NCBI GenBank assembly: GCA_045531405.1
Contig: JAZSDX010000028.1
Coordinates: forward strand, 1-64,000
Length of the DNA: 64,000 nt
DNA from: RGIG4079 sp045531405
GTDB taxonomy: Bacteria; Bacteroidota; Bacteroidia; Bacteroidales; Muribaculaceae
Reading direction: 5' to 3'
Both the position numbers and the translations under genes were made by a program. Shown piece by piece: positions 33,675-42,393 of this stretch. The notes under the pieces are model-generated. The model did not search any database and was not told the origin of the DNA. It worked only from the letters and a program-made list of their open reading frames with translations. Each line of letters opens with the position of its first letter. The first letter of the stretch is position 1.

Positions 33675-35630
33675 CTATTTAGATGATACTTTGTCTAAAA
33701 CTTTATTATTGATTTTTACCGGGTATTTGGCTTTGAGATTTTCAATCCATTCTTTTTCAAGCTTGGCTTGATAGTCAGATGTTACTTGACCTCTCACATC
33801 GGTCGCTTCTTCGGGAGATGTCAATTGTTTTCCCATGTATCCGAAGTAGCATTGCCATTTGTTTTTCTCGTTAGCTGGTTTCTCTCCTCCAAATGCGATG
33901 TAATCAACGATGTTGTTTTCACCCTTAGCAGCAATTACACGTTCAACTCTAATATCTTTGCGACCAAATTGTTGACGCATTGTAGGTGCAACAGAGTCAA
34001 TGTCGAGCACTTTGCCTTCCAAGAATTTTTGAGCTTCGTTCATGATTGAATCGTTTGAAGCAAAAATTACAAATCCTTTATATTTGGGAGATGTCCAATT
34101 GTCGTATTTTGCGCGATTGGCTTGGAAATATTGTTCTAACCCTTCCTTGTCTTTAGATGCTTTTTCCCAAACGTTACGATTGCTTATTTCAAATAAAAGA
34201 ATGCCGTCGCGATATTCGTTTACGAGATTGCGAAATTCGGGATAGAAGTCTTCAAGGTGACGACGTTCATAGTCGATAGACGCCGAGTTCATTGCTGTTT
34301 CGAGGTTGCTGTCAATTTGTGATATTCCAAAACTAACCTCTTTGGAAATTACGCATGACAAAGACTTGAAAATGTTTTTTAATGCAACTGTTTCTTTACC
34401 TACTTTGATGATAGGCATTTCGCTGTTGGCATATTTGGCAATGAAAGTAGAGTCGAATGTTCCGTGTTTTTGGAGATCCTTGATTACTTTATTGTAGTTT
34501 TTTTGAATAATAGAGGTGTTGTGCTTGTTGCGCATTTTTGAAGCCATCTCTTTTTCGGGAAGAAATCCACGTTCGTCGTTATTGATTGCCATAATGATAC
34601 CGGGTTTGCATTCTTCAAGAGGACTGACTCCTTTGCTGCCATTGCGATATATTATGTGCCAACCAAATTGAGTTTTAATTGGTTTTGACATTTCTCCATC
34701 TCGTAATGCAAATGTTGCTGATTCAAATTCGGGAACCATTTGACCTACACCAAACCAGCCGAGTTCGCCACCTTTTTGACGAGACCCACATTCAGATTCA
34801 GCGCTTGCTACATCGCTAAAAGATGCACTTAGTTCGGCAGGTGATTTAGACGTAAGTAAGTTGTAGATTGAGTCAATTCGAACTTTTGCCTTGTTGGCAT
34901 CTTCGGTCGATTTGCCATGAGTGAGTTTGAGAATGTGTTTTGCGCTTACTTGTCCTTGAGAAGGGCGTCGGTCGTTTACCATTATGATGTGGAATCCGGC
35001 AAATGTTTCAACGATATCGGAAATGTCGCCGGTAGAAGTGTCCCATGCAGCTTTTTCAAATGAATATGGCCAACGATTTGCAACAATCCATCCCATTAGT
35101 CCTCCGCGTTGACTTGTAGAACGGTCGGTAGAATATTTGGCTGCTAATTCGGCAAATGTACCATTGCCAGCTTTGATTTCTTTGCGAATACTATCAAGAC
35201 GTGTTTTTGAAGCTTTGTTTTTTAATGGATCCTCAGAAATGTGAATCATTATGTGGCTCACATTTACCTCTTCTTGCATGCGATTATATGCTTCACCAAC
35301 AAGGCGATCAAGTGTAGAATCATCTGTTAAGTAAGGTTGTGCCAATTCGTTGCGATGCCCATTGAGCTCGTTGCGAAATGATGCGGTTGTGTCAATTCCG
35401 GCAGCTTCGGCATCGGCAACTTTGAGTTTGTAGGTTACAAACATGTCAACGTATTCGTTAATAGTTTGTTTTTCTACTTGTTGTGAGTTGTTTTTATTGT
35501 ATAGGTATTCAAATTCGCTCAACTTGACATCTTTCCCATTTACAGTCATTAATACGGGATCGTCATTTTTAGCTGATGCGCTTAAGATTGTAGTGGCAAT
35601 TAGGGCCAAGGATACAAGACGTTTATTCAT
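33675..35630 (-). CDS. Parvulin-type periplasmic peptidyl-prolyl isomerase
   Basis: The 651-residue protein has a signal peptide (to about LSASA) and two parvulin domains, about 115-215 (VSHIMIHISEDP, STSQRGGLMGWIVAN) and about 222-330 (SAKHILKLTHG, KGGELGWFGVGQMVPEFE). A long C-terminal region (about 330-651) is helical and unassigned. It is a second SurA/PpiD-like chaperone next to surA. Both likely serve outer membrane protein folding. Confidence 0.9.
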   Translation of the reverse strand: MNKRLVSLALIATTILSASAKNDDPVLMTVNGKDVKLSEFEYLYNKNNSQQVEKQTINEYVDMFVTYKLKVADAEAAGIDTTASFRNELNGHRNELAQPYLTDDSTLDRLVGEAYNRMQEEVNVSHIMIHISEDPLKNKASKTRLDSIRKEIKAGNGTFAELAAKYSTDRSTSQRGGLMGWIVANRWPYSFEKAAWDTSTGDISDIVETFAGFHIIMVNDRRPSQGQVSAKHILKLTHGKSTEDANKAKVRIDSIYNLLTSKSPAELSASFSDVASAESECGSRQKGGELGWFGVGQMVPEFESATFALRDGEMSKPIKTQFGWHIIYRNGSKGVSPLEECKPGIIMAINNDERGFLPEKEMASKMRNKHNTSIIQKNYNKVIKDLQKHGTFDSTFIAKYANSEMPIIKVGKETVALKNIFKSLSCVISKEVSFGISQIDSNLETAMNSASIDYERRHLEDFYPEFRNLVNEYRDGILLFEISNRNVWEKASKDKEGLEQYFQANRAKYDNWTSPKYKGFVIFASNDSIMNEAQKFLEGKVLDIDSVAPTMRQQFGRKDIRVERVIAAKGENNIVDYIAFGGEKPANEKNKWQCYFGYMGKQLTSPEEATDVRGQVTSDYQAKLEKEWIENLKAKYPVKINNKVLDKVSSK

Positions 35631-35679
35631 TGTTTATTAGTTTATTGTTAAATTGCAACAGGTTGCTTTTATGATATTA

Positions 35680-35687
35680 CAAAAATA
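35680..35687 (-). promoter_or_regulatory. -7 box of the parvulin gene
   Basis: TATTTTTG on the minus strand, 49 bases before the ATG at 35630. Confidence 0.4.
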
Positions 35688-35781
35688 TATAGAGATATAA
35701 CGTAAAACGCATAGGTTTTATTATATCTCTATATTATAATTTATCATAATCCCATTGAAAGAATTATGGGGATATTAATTA

Positions 35782-37257
35782 TTAATGTGAAGCACTATAA
35801 TTAGGAGCTTCGCTTGTAATTGCTACATCGTGTGGGTGACTTTCGGCTACTCCGGCATTTGTGATGCGAGTGAATTTTGCAGTGTGAAGTTTTTCAATAT
35901 TTTCAGCTCCACAATATCCCATGCCAGCGCGAAGTCCTCCTAGGATTTGGTATACCACTTCATATAGTGTGCCTTTATAGGGCACACGAGCTGCGATGCC
36001 TTCGGGTACAAGCTTTTTAGCATCATTTTCGTTGGCTTGGAAGTAACGGTCTTTAGAGCCTTTTTCCATAGCTTCGAGTGATCCCATGCCACGATATGCT
36101 TTGAATTTACGTCCATTATAGATGATTGTACTACCTGGAGATTCTTCAACACCGGCAAGCATACCACCAAGCATAACGGAATATGCTCCTGCGGCAAGCG
36201 CCTTTACGATATCACCTGAATAACGGATGCCTCCATCGGCAATCAAGGGAACCCCTGAGCCTTCAAGGGCTTTTGCTACATCATATACGGCACTTAATTG
36301 AGGAACGCCTACCCCGGCAATAACACGAGTTGTACAAATAGAACCTGGTCCGATACCAACTTTGACACCATCGGCACCATTTTCAACGAGATATTTGGCA
36401 GCTTCGCCTGTTGCAATATTGCCTACAACCACGTCAATGTAGGGGTATTTTTCTTTGATGGCTTTCAATACGCCAACTACACCTTTTGTGTGTCCGTGAG
36501 CTGTGTCGATTACGATTGCGTCAACTCCAGCTTCAACAAGAGCGTCAACTCGCTCCATGCTGTCACCGGTTACGCCTACACCTGCTGCTACTCGTAAACG
36601 ACCGAGAGAGTCTTTACATGCGTTGGGCTTATCCTTGGCTTTGGTAATATCTTTATATGTAACAAGCCCAATCAAGTGATTTTCGCTGTCAACAACCGGA
36701 AGTTTTTCAATTTTGTGTTGTTGAAGAATTTCAGCTGCTTCTTCAAGATTGGTTGATTGGGTTGTTGTAACGAGATTTTCTTTGGTCATTACTTCGTCGA
36801 TAGGACGGTTGATGTCGTGCTCAAAACGTAAATCGCGGTTTGTAACAATGCCTACGAGTTTGTTGTTGTCGTCAACAACAGGAATGCCACCAATGTGATA
36901 TTCTTTCATCATATTGAGAGCATCGTTAACTGTACTTCCGCATTTAATAGTTACGGGATCGTAAATCATACCATTTTCAGCGCGTTTTACGGCATGAACT
37001 TGGCGAGCTTGCTCGGCAATTGACATGTTTTTGTGAATAACACCGATGCCACCTTCACGAGCAATTGCAATAGCTAACTGTGCTTCAGTAACGGTATCCA
37101 TCGCTGCCGACACAATCGGAGAATTTAATGTGATGTTACGAGAGAATTTTGTCTTTAGGCTGACACAGCGGGGGAGAACTTCCGAATAAGCCGGAATCAA
37201 GAGGACATCATCAAAAGTGAGTCCGTCCATTTTTACACGATCTGCAATAAATGACAT
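35782..37257 (-). CDS. guaB: IMP dehydrogenase
   Basis: The 491-residue enzyme oxidises IMP to XMP, the substrate of the GMP synthetase at 7768-9075. It has a TIM barrel with two CBS domains inserted (about 95-205), the catalytic loop GIGPGSICTTR with Cys308, ADGGIRYSGD and the flap YRGMGSLEAM. Length is normal. A TAACTTTG box (37287-37294) lies 29 bases upstream. It appears complete and functional. Confidence 0.97.
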   Translation of the reverse strand: MSFIADRVKMDGLTFDDVLLIPAYSEVLPRCVSLKTKFSRNITLNSPIVSAAMDTVTEAQLAIAIAREGGIGVIHKNMSIAEQARQVHAVKRAENGMIYDPVTIKCGSTVNDALNMMKEYHIGGIPVVDDNNKLVGIVTNRDLRFEHDINRPIDEVMTKENLVTTTQSTNLEEAAEILQQHKIEKLPVVDSENHLIGLVTYKDITKAKDKPNACKDSLGRLRVAAGVGVTGDSMERVDALVEAGVDAIVIDTAHGHTKGVVGVLKAIKEKYPYIDVVVGNIATGEAAKYLVENGADGVKVGIGPGSICTTRVIAGVGVPQLSAVYDVAKALEGSGVPLIADGGIRYSGDIVKALAAGAYSVMLGGMLAGVEESPGSTIIYNGRKFKAYRGMGSLEAMEKGSKDRYFQANENDAKKLVPEGIAARVPYKGTLYEVVYQILGGLRAGMGYCGAENIEKLHTAKFTRITNAGVAESHPHDVAITSEAPNYSASH

Positions 37258-37286
37258 AAAAACGATGTTTTGAATTTTATTGCACG

Positions 37287-37294
37287 CAAAGTTA
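37287..37294 (-). promoter_or_regulatory. -7 box of guaB
   Basis: TAACTTTG on the minus strand, close to the guaB start. No riboswitch-like block is visible between it and the gene. Confidence 0.5.
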
Positions 37295-37413
37295 CAAACT
37301 TTTCATGAAACAATCATCATTCTATTCCCTTATTTTGACTAAATTTTTATGTATTTTTACAAATTATTTGAGTAAAAATATAAGAATTAGAGACTAAACT
37401 ATTTAATGTAACG

Positions 37414-37443
37414 CTCCAAGAGAATGTAATTTGCCTCTTGGAG
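37414..37443. repeat. Inverted repeat between guaB and the micropeptide gene
   Basis: CTCCAAGAG (37414-37422) and CTCTTGGAG (37435-37443) form a perfect 9-bp stem with a 12-base loop, 70 bases after the micropeptide stop. There is no T run on either strand, so a terminator role is uncertain. Confidence 0.5.
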
Positions 37444-37512
37444 TGTGTGAAATAATGAGTTTTAAGAGTTGTTAATAGATTGGGAGACTAATGATTTTGT
37501 TTTAGAGTAGAA

Positions 37513-37611
37513 CTATTGTTCATTTGGAGTTTCGTTATAATACTTCTTTTCATAAGCGTTGAAAACTTTGATGATTGCCACGAAGATGCCGATTAAAATG
37601 AATGTTGCCAT
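37513..37611 (-). CDS. 32-residue single-pass membrane micropeptide
   Basis: An ATG-to-TAG frame of 32 residues begins MATFILIGIFVAIIKVFNAY, a single membrane helix, followed by a charged tail (EKKYYNETPNEQ). TACCTTTG, a clean -7 box (complement of 37650-37657), lies 38 bases upstream, and no larger gene covers the region. The hydrophobic-then-charged pattern, normal codon use and promoter support a real small protein. Its function is unknown. Small helices of this type often associate with larger membrane complexes. Confidence 0.62.
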   Translation of the reverse strand: MATFILIGIFVAIIKVFNAYEKKYYNETPNEQ

Positions 37612-37649
37612 AATTGTATTTCTTTAATATTGTTGATTTGATTATGGCA

Positions 37650-37657
37650 CAAAGGTA
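37650..37657 (-). promoter_or_regulatory. -7 box of the micropeptide gene
   Basis: TACCTTTG on the minus strand. A TTG lies only 14 bases further upstream, so the -33 element is uncertain. Confidence 0.45.
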
Positions 37658-37731
37658 ATAGGAGGTATGGGCAATAATGTGGCGCACGAAATAAAAATAA
37701 TGTTAATTATACCATGTGCGAAATAAATTAA

Positions 37732-37761
37732 GTCATCTATGTTGGTTAAGACTTAGATGAC
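37732..37761 (-). terminator. Terminator of the flavodiiron gene
   Basis: GTCATCTA (37732-37739) and TAGATGAC (37754-37761) pair across a 14-base loop. On the minus strand an AT-rich stretch follows, 28 bases after the stop. Confidence 0.5.
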
Positions 37762-37788
37762 CTGTTTATTTGCTATGCTATGTTGTTT

Positions 37789-38952
37789 TTATTTTAGTAT
37801 TGCATCGGCGAGTGCTTCCATAGCTGAGAGGTCGCTTTGTTTCATTGTAGAGCGTATTGTTATCATGGGTTCAACGATGTCAAGCTCTTTCATTTTACCG
37901 AGCATTTCTTTCATTACGCGACCTGCCGATGGAGCCCATGAACCGTTTTCAATAATACCTACACGACGCTTTTGATAGGCTTTGAGTTTTAGGTGGTGTA
38001 AGAAGTCGTACATTGGGGGGAATACATCGCCATCATACGACGAAGCTGCGACTACCATTCTTCCATATCTGAACGCATCTTCAACGGCTTCGGCCATGTC
38101 GTCGCGACTTAAATCAGTAATTGCAACTTTCTTTGCTCCCTTTTCTGTTAGTATTTCAGCTAATTTCAATGCTGCAGCTTTTGTGCCACCGTGAATTGAT
38201 GCGTAAGCGATGAAAATTCCATCGGTTTCAACTTCATATTTGCTCCATGTGTCGTAAAGACCTATGTAATATTCAAGATTTTCAGTGAGAATAGGTCCAT
38301 GAAGAGGGCAGATGTGTTTTACGTCAAGCGCTGCGAGTTTTTTGAGTAGTGCTTGCACCGAAATGCCATATTTGCCACATATATTAAAGTAATATCGACG
38401 TGCTTCGCAAGCCCAATCTTCGTTGTGAGACAATGCTCCAAATTTACCAAATCCATCGGCAGAGAAAACTACCTTGTCGGCATGGTCGTATGTAACCATA
38501 ACTTCGGGCCAATGTACCATTGGAGCCATTATAAATTGGAGGGTATGAGTGCCGAGACTTAATTTTTCATATTCATTTACTGCAATCGTACGCCCATTGA
38601 AATCTACTCCTTCAAAAAATTGAGGAAGCATAGCGATGGCTTTTGTTGAAGCTACCACTTTCATGTCGGGATATTTAGCCATTGCAGCAGCGATATTTCC
38701 GGCATGGTCGGGTTCCATGTGTTGCACAATTAGATAGTCGGGAGCGCGACCATCAAGTGCCTCTTCAAGATTTTTCCACCATTTTTTGCTCATGCGACGA
38801 TCGACGGTATCCATTATCGCAATCTTTTCGTCGATAATGAGATAAGAATTATACGAAATCCCATTGGGAATTATATACTGACTTTCAAACAAGTCGAGCG
38901 TAGTGTCATCAACACCAATATATTTGATTGTAGAGGTAATATTCATAATCAT
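37789..38952 (-). CDS. Flavodiiron protein (FprA family)
   Basis: The 387-residue protein has an N-terminal metallo-beta-lactamase-like diiron domain with HMEPDH (78-83), DGFGKFG and PLHGP (ligand His), and a C-terminal flavodoxin domain starting near IFIAYASIHGGTKAAA with YDGDVFPPM. It reduces oxygen or nitric oxide to protect anaerobes, using electrons from rubredoxin or a similar donor. An ATG two codons downstream (38946) is equally possible as the start. Likely monocistronic. Confidence 0.93.
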   Translation of the reverse strand: MIMNITSTIKYIGVDDTTLDLFESQYIIPNGISYNSYLIIDEKIAIMDTVDRRMSKKWWKNLEEALDGRAPDYLIVQHMEPDHAGNIAAAMAKYPDMKVVASTKAIAMLPQFFEGVDFNGRTIAVNEYEKLSLGTHTLQFIMAPMVHWPEVMVTYDHADKVVFSADGFGKFGALSHNEDWACEARRYYFNICGKYGISVQALLKKLAALDVKHICPLHGPILTENLEYYIGLYDTWSKYEVETDGIFIAYASIHGGTKAAALKLAEILTEKGAKKVAITDLSRDDMAEAVEDAFRYGRMVVAASSYDGDVFPPMYDFLHHLKLKAYQKRRVGIIENGSWAPSAGRVMKEMLGKMKELDIVEPMITIRSTMKQSDLSAMEALADAILK

Positions 38953-39010
38953 AATTTATTTATTGTTTATATTAACAAATATCACTCCAAATATTTCATA
39001 GATAGAACTA

Positions 39011-39706
39011 TTATATAAGATTTTTTGGCTTTGTGGCTTGGAATTCTTTGAGGTAGGAGGGGGTTGAATAGGCGAGATCAAGGAATTGCTTTTGTGAGAA
39101 TGCTCGATCAGATAGTGCCATCATGTCAACGGCCAACGGGTGTATGTTGTCAATGAAACGAACACCGGGGTGTGATTCAAGTAATTCTTTTGCCTTGACG
39201 CTACCATTACCAAAGAAAATCAGTTTTTCGCCTTTGTCGAGCCATTCATGATAAGATGTTTCATCAAGGATCAATGGTGTAGGAGCGAGTTGTGAGTTGA
39301 GAGCCATGTCGTAAACGGCAGTATAAACTTCCATGCGACGAGCATCAATCATAGGTACAAACAACGCCTCGGGGTCGATGTCGTGCTTGAACATTACCGA
39401 TACTGCCATGATTTGCAATGTGTCAATGCCAATGAGAGGAATGTCAAGGGCATAGGCAAGACCTTTTGCTTCACTTAACCCAATGCGAAGACCTGTGTAA
39501 CTGCCGGGACCAATACTAACCGCAACAGCATCGAGTGTCATCTCTTTTTCGTGAATAAAATCAAGACAGGCTTTAATATAGCCACTCAATAGTGCTGCAT
39601 GATTTTGACCTTGGAAGTCTTCAAAGTGAGTTAAAATCATGCCTTCGGCTGTTACTGCAACCGAACAAACATTGGTAGAAGTTTCGATATTTAATATTAC
39701 TGCCAT
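39011..39706 (-). CDS. tsaB: tRNA threonylcarbamoyladenosine protein TsaB
   Basis: The 231-residue ASKHA-fold protein partners TsaD in making t6A37 of ANN-decoding tRNAs. The N-terminus (ILNIETSTNVCSVAV) and SIGPGSYTGLRIGLSEAKGLAYA are diagnostic. Length is normal. It is transcribed divergently from yicC, with a TAAATTTG box (complement of 39729-39736) 23 bases upstream. Confidence 0.95.
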   Translation of the reverse strand: MAVILNIETSTNVCSVAVTAEGMILTHFEDFQGQNHAALLSGYIKACLDFIHEKEMTLDAVAVSIGPGSYTGLRIGLSEAKGLAYALDIPLIGIDTLQIMAVSVMFKHDIDPEALFVPMIDARRMEVYTAVYDMALNSQLAPTPLILDETSYHEWLDKGEKLIFFGNGSVKAKELLESHPGVRFIDNIHPLAVDMMALSDRAFSQKQFLDLAYSTPSYLKEFQATKPKNLI

Positions 39707-39728
39707 TTTTTTTGTAAGATTTTCGCTA

Positions 39729-39765
39729 CAAATTTACGCATTTTCAACCTTAAAACTTAACTTTG
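39729..39765. promoter_or_regulatory. Divergent -7 boxes for tsaB and yicC
   Basis: CAAATTTA (39729-39736) is TAAATTTG for tsaB on the minus strand; TAACTTTG (39758-39765) faces yicC on the plus strand. The two sit 21 bases apart, so their polymerases would compete. Confidence 0.6.
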
Positions 39766-39794
39766 CAGAAAATAAATATAAAAATTGTATTAGA

Positions 39795-40670
39795 ATGCTC
39801 TTATCAATGACAGGATTTGGCAAATCGGTTGTCGAAATCCCAAATAAAAAAATCACTGTTGAGATAAAATCACTCAATAGTAAACAACTTGATTTGTCAG
39901 CGAGAGTGCCGGCAGCATATCGCGAGAAAGAACTTGAAATGCGTAATCACATTGTTCATCGTCTTGAACGAGGTAAGGTGGATTTATGTGTGCATGTTGA
40001 AACGATAGTAACTGAAACACCAGCAACGCTTAATATCCCTTTGATGGCTCAATATAAGAAACAGATTGAGGCTATGTCACAGGAGTTGTCCATCCCAATG
40101 CCTGAAGATTGGTATAGTGTGTTGTTGCGTATGCCTGAAGTGATGAAAACCGACAATGCCAATACGTTAAGTGATGAAGAAAGTGCAGCATTGCTTAAAG
40201 CCGTTGATGAAGCCGTTGAGTCGTTGATGCAATTCCGTCGTGAAGAGGGCAAAAAACTTGAAGAGTTCTTTACTCAACGCATTGAGAATATTCGTGCTCG
40301 ATTGAGCGAGGTGCCTCAGTATGAGGGCGAACGTATAGCAAAGATACGAGCCAGAATAGAAGAAGGTTTGGCAAAGATTAAAGAAATAGACTATGACAAG
40401 TCGCGACTTGAACAAGAAATGATTTTCTATATCGAAAAGCTTGATGTTAATGAGGAGAAACAACGTCTTTCTCAACATTTGGATTACTTTATTGAGACAA
40501 TGAATGCAGAACATGGTCAAGGAAAGAAGCTCGGATTTATTTCGCAAGAAATGGGACGCGAAATAAATACTCTTGGGTCAAAAAGTAATCATGCCGAAAT
40601 GCAAAAGCTTGTGGTGAGAATGAAAGATGAACTTGAACAAATCAAAGAGCAGGTGCTCAATGTAATGTAA
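39795..40670 (+). CDS. yicC: YicC family endoribonuclease
   Basis: The 291-residue protein opens with the diagnostic MLLSMTGFGKS and has the YicC_N domain, then the DUF1732 C-terminal domain ending NTLGSKSNHAEMQKLVVRMK and an EQIKEQVLNVM tail. YicC proteins are endoribonucleases that act in small RNA turnover. ATG 39795 is chosen; the 52 codons upstream in frame run through the tsaB promoter and tsaB itself. gmk starts 6 bases later. Confidence 0.93.
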   Translation: MLLSMTGFGKSVVEIPNKKITVEIKSLNSKQLDLSARVPAAYREKELEMRNHIVHRLERGKVDLCVHVETIVTETPATLNIPLMAQYKKQIEAMSQELSIPMPEDWYSVLLRMPEVMKTDNANTLSDEESAALLKAVDEAVESLMQFRREEGKKLEEFFTQRIENIRARLSEVPQYEGERIAKIRARIEEGLAKIKEIDYDKSRLEQEMIFYIEKLDVNEEKQRLSQHLDYFIETMNAEHGQGKKLGFISQEMGREINTLGSKSNHAEMQKLVVRMKDELEQIKEQVLNVM

Positions 40671-40675
40671 TATCT

Positions 40676-41242
40676 ATGGCAGGAAAAATTATAATCATAT
40701 CGGCTCCGTCAGGCTGTGGAAAATCTACTATAATAAATGCAATTCTTGCTGAAGGAAAAATAGATATGCAGTTTTCGGTATCTGCGACCAATCGATCTCC
40801 TCGTGAAGGAGAGAAACATGGGGTGAATTATTTCTTTTTTTCAGACGAGGAATTTCGCAAAGCGATAAGTGAAGACGCCTTTGTAGAATATGAAGAAGTT
40901 TATCCTGGACGGTTTTATGGTACACTCAAAAGTGAAGTGGCGCGTATTTGCGAGGCCGGACACAATGTAGTGTTGGATATAGATGTGAAAGGTGGAGTTA
41001 ATGTGAAGAAACTCTACGGCGAGCAAGCACGTAGTATATTCATTATGCCTCCAAGTGTAGAGGAGTTGCGGCGTCGTCTTGAAGGACGAGGTACTGATAG
41101 TGCCGAAGTTATTGATGAACGAGTGGGTAAGGCTGAATTTGAAATAGGTTTTGCTGAAGATTATGACTATCAAGTTGTAAACGATGATTTGGCAATAGCC
41201 ATAGCACAAACGGCCTCTTTGATAGAGGAATTTGTGAAATAA
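40676..41242 (+). CDS. gmk: Guanylate kinase
   Basis: The 188-residue enzyme phosphorylates GMP to GDP. P-loop SAPSGCGKST (9-18), ATNRSPREGEKHGVNYFF (GMP binding), YEEVYPGRFYGTL and DIDVKGGVNVK are all present. Together with guaA and guaB elsewhere in the window it completes IMP to GDP, although the genes are not linked. The yicC-gmk order is widespread. Confidence 0.97.
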   Translation: MAGKIIIISAPSGCGKSTIINAILAEGKIDMQFSVSATNRSPREGEKHGVNYFFFSDEEFRKAISEDAFVEYEEVYPGRFYGTLKSEVARICEAGHNVVLDIDVKGGVNVKKLYGEQARSIFIMPPSVEELRRRLEGRGTDSAEVIDERVGKAEFEIGFAEDYDYQVVNDDLAIAIAQTASLIEEFVK

Positions 41243-41261
41243 GACTATATTTCCGAGGAAA

Positions 41262-41837
41262 ATGAGAAGAGTTGTGGGCATATTTGGAGGTTCGTTTAAC
41301 CCTGTGCATAGGGGACACATTATGCTTGCCCGGTATTTGAGTCAGAATTCAAGCCTTGATGAAGTGTGGCTCACACTTTCTCCTCAAAATCCATTGAAAA
41401 TATCAAATGAATTACTTGATGACAGTCATCGGTTAGCGATGTTGAAGTTGGCAACAGAGGGGATAGATGGGGTGGAGGTGTGTGATATTGAATTGACAAT
41501 GCCTCGACCATCATATACAATAAATACACTTGAAGAATTATCTCGTCGTTATCCTCAAGATTCTTTTAAGATCGTGATAGGAGGAGATAATTGGAATATA
41601 TTTGATAAATGGAAAGATTATTGTCGCATTATAGATGAATATGGGGTGGTGATATATCCTCGTCCGGGTTACCAATTAAACTCCATAACCAACAAAAATG
41701 TTGAAGTAGTTGAAGCTCCTCTTGACGATGTGTCGAGCACGGAGATTAGAGATGCAATCGCAAAAAACATTGATATGAGCGAATTGTTACCACCAAGAGT
41801 GTGGAATTATATAAAAGAAAACAAATTATACATATGA
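41262..41837 (+). CDS. nadD: Nicotinate-nucleotide adenylyltransferase
   Basis: The 191-residue protein adenylates nicotinate mononucleotide in NAD synthesis. GGSFNPVHRGH (9-19) holds the HxGH nucleotidyl-transfer motif (16-19), and SSTEIRDAI matches the C-terminal ISSTxIR signature. Length is normal. It lies 19 bases after gmk in the same plus-strand run. Confidence 0.96.
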   Translation: MRRVVGIFGGSFNPVHRGHIMLARYLSQNSSLDEVWLTLSPQNPLKISNELLDDSHRLAMLKLATEGIDGVEVCDIELTMPRPSYTINTLEELSRRYPQDSFKIVIGGDNWNIFDKWKDYCRIIDEYGVVIYPRPGYQLNSITNKNVEVVEAPLDDVSSTEIRDAIAKNIDMSELLPPRVWNYIKENKLYI

Positions 41838-41841
41838 ATAT

Positions 41842-42372
41842 ATGGGACAAGCAGCGCTAAATAATAACACATTGGCATTTATTGCATTGTGTAATGAGTT
41901 CTGTATGGCAATAGAGAATGCTCGAGAATGTGAACGAGAAGAATTTATAACCAATATGGTGCGATTATTGCCTCGTATTTATATTGCAGCAAATGATTTA
42001 AAAGTGGAGTCTCTTAGAGAAGATGAAGATTCTTATCTTGAAAGTGTTCTTGATGAAGATTACTATGAGTCGGCTCGTCGCAATGTAGAAAATCTAATGG
42101 GTGCTGATGATATGTATCTTGAAGTGTTTGAGGAGGATATGAAATATTCCGACACTCCTATTGCTGCAAGTGTTTCGGAATCACTTGCAGATCTTTTTCA
42201 AGTGATGTATAATTTTGTGGAAACAATCAAAGAGGCTCCTCAAGAGATGATACCTCTTGCATTAGTGGCAATTAAAGAAGATTTTGCAGGTTATTGGAGC
42301 CGAATTCTTTGTAATGTAATGCGTCCACTCAATCACCTTCGCCACAATGCAAATGATGAAGATGAATATTAA
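41842..42372 (+). CDS. DUF5063 family protein
   Basis: The 176-residue, acidic, mostly helical protein fits DUF5063 (FIALCNEFCMAIENA, MVRLLPRIYIAANDL, and the C-terminal FAGYWSRILCNVMRPLNHLR). The family has no known function and is typical of Bacteroidales, where it sits beside nadD. No catalytic motif or membrane segment is seen. The ATG lies 4 bases after the nadD stop. Confidence 0.85.
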   Translation: MGQAALNNNTLAFIALCNEFCMAIENARECEREEFITNMVRLLPRIYIAANDLKVESLREDEDSYLESVLDEDYYESARRNVENLMGADDMYLEVFEEDMKYSDTPIAASVSESLADLFQVMYNFVETIKEAPQEMIPLALVAIKEDFAGYWSRILCNVMRPLNHLRHNANDEDEY

Positions 42373-42393
42373 CCCTAAACTATATAATCAAAC

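Noticed and set aside
40167..41320. Minus-strand frames under yicC, gmk and nadD
   Set aside because: All antisense to highly conserved housekeeping genes.
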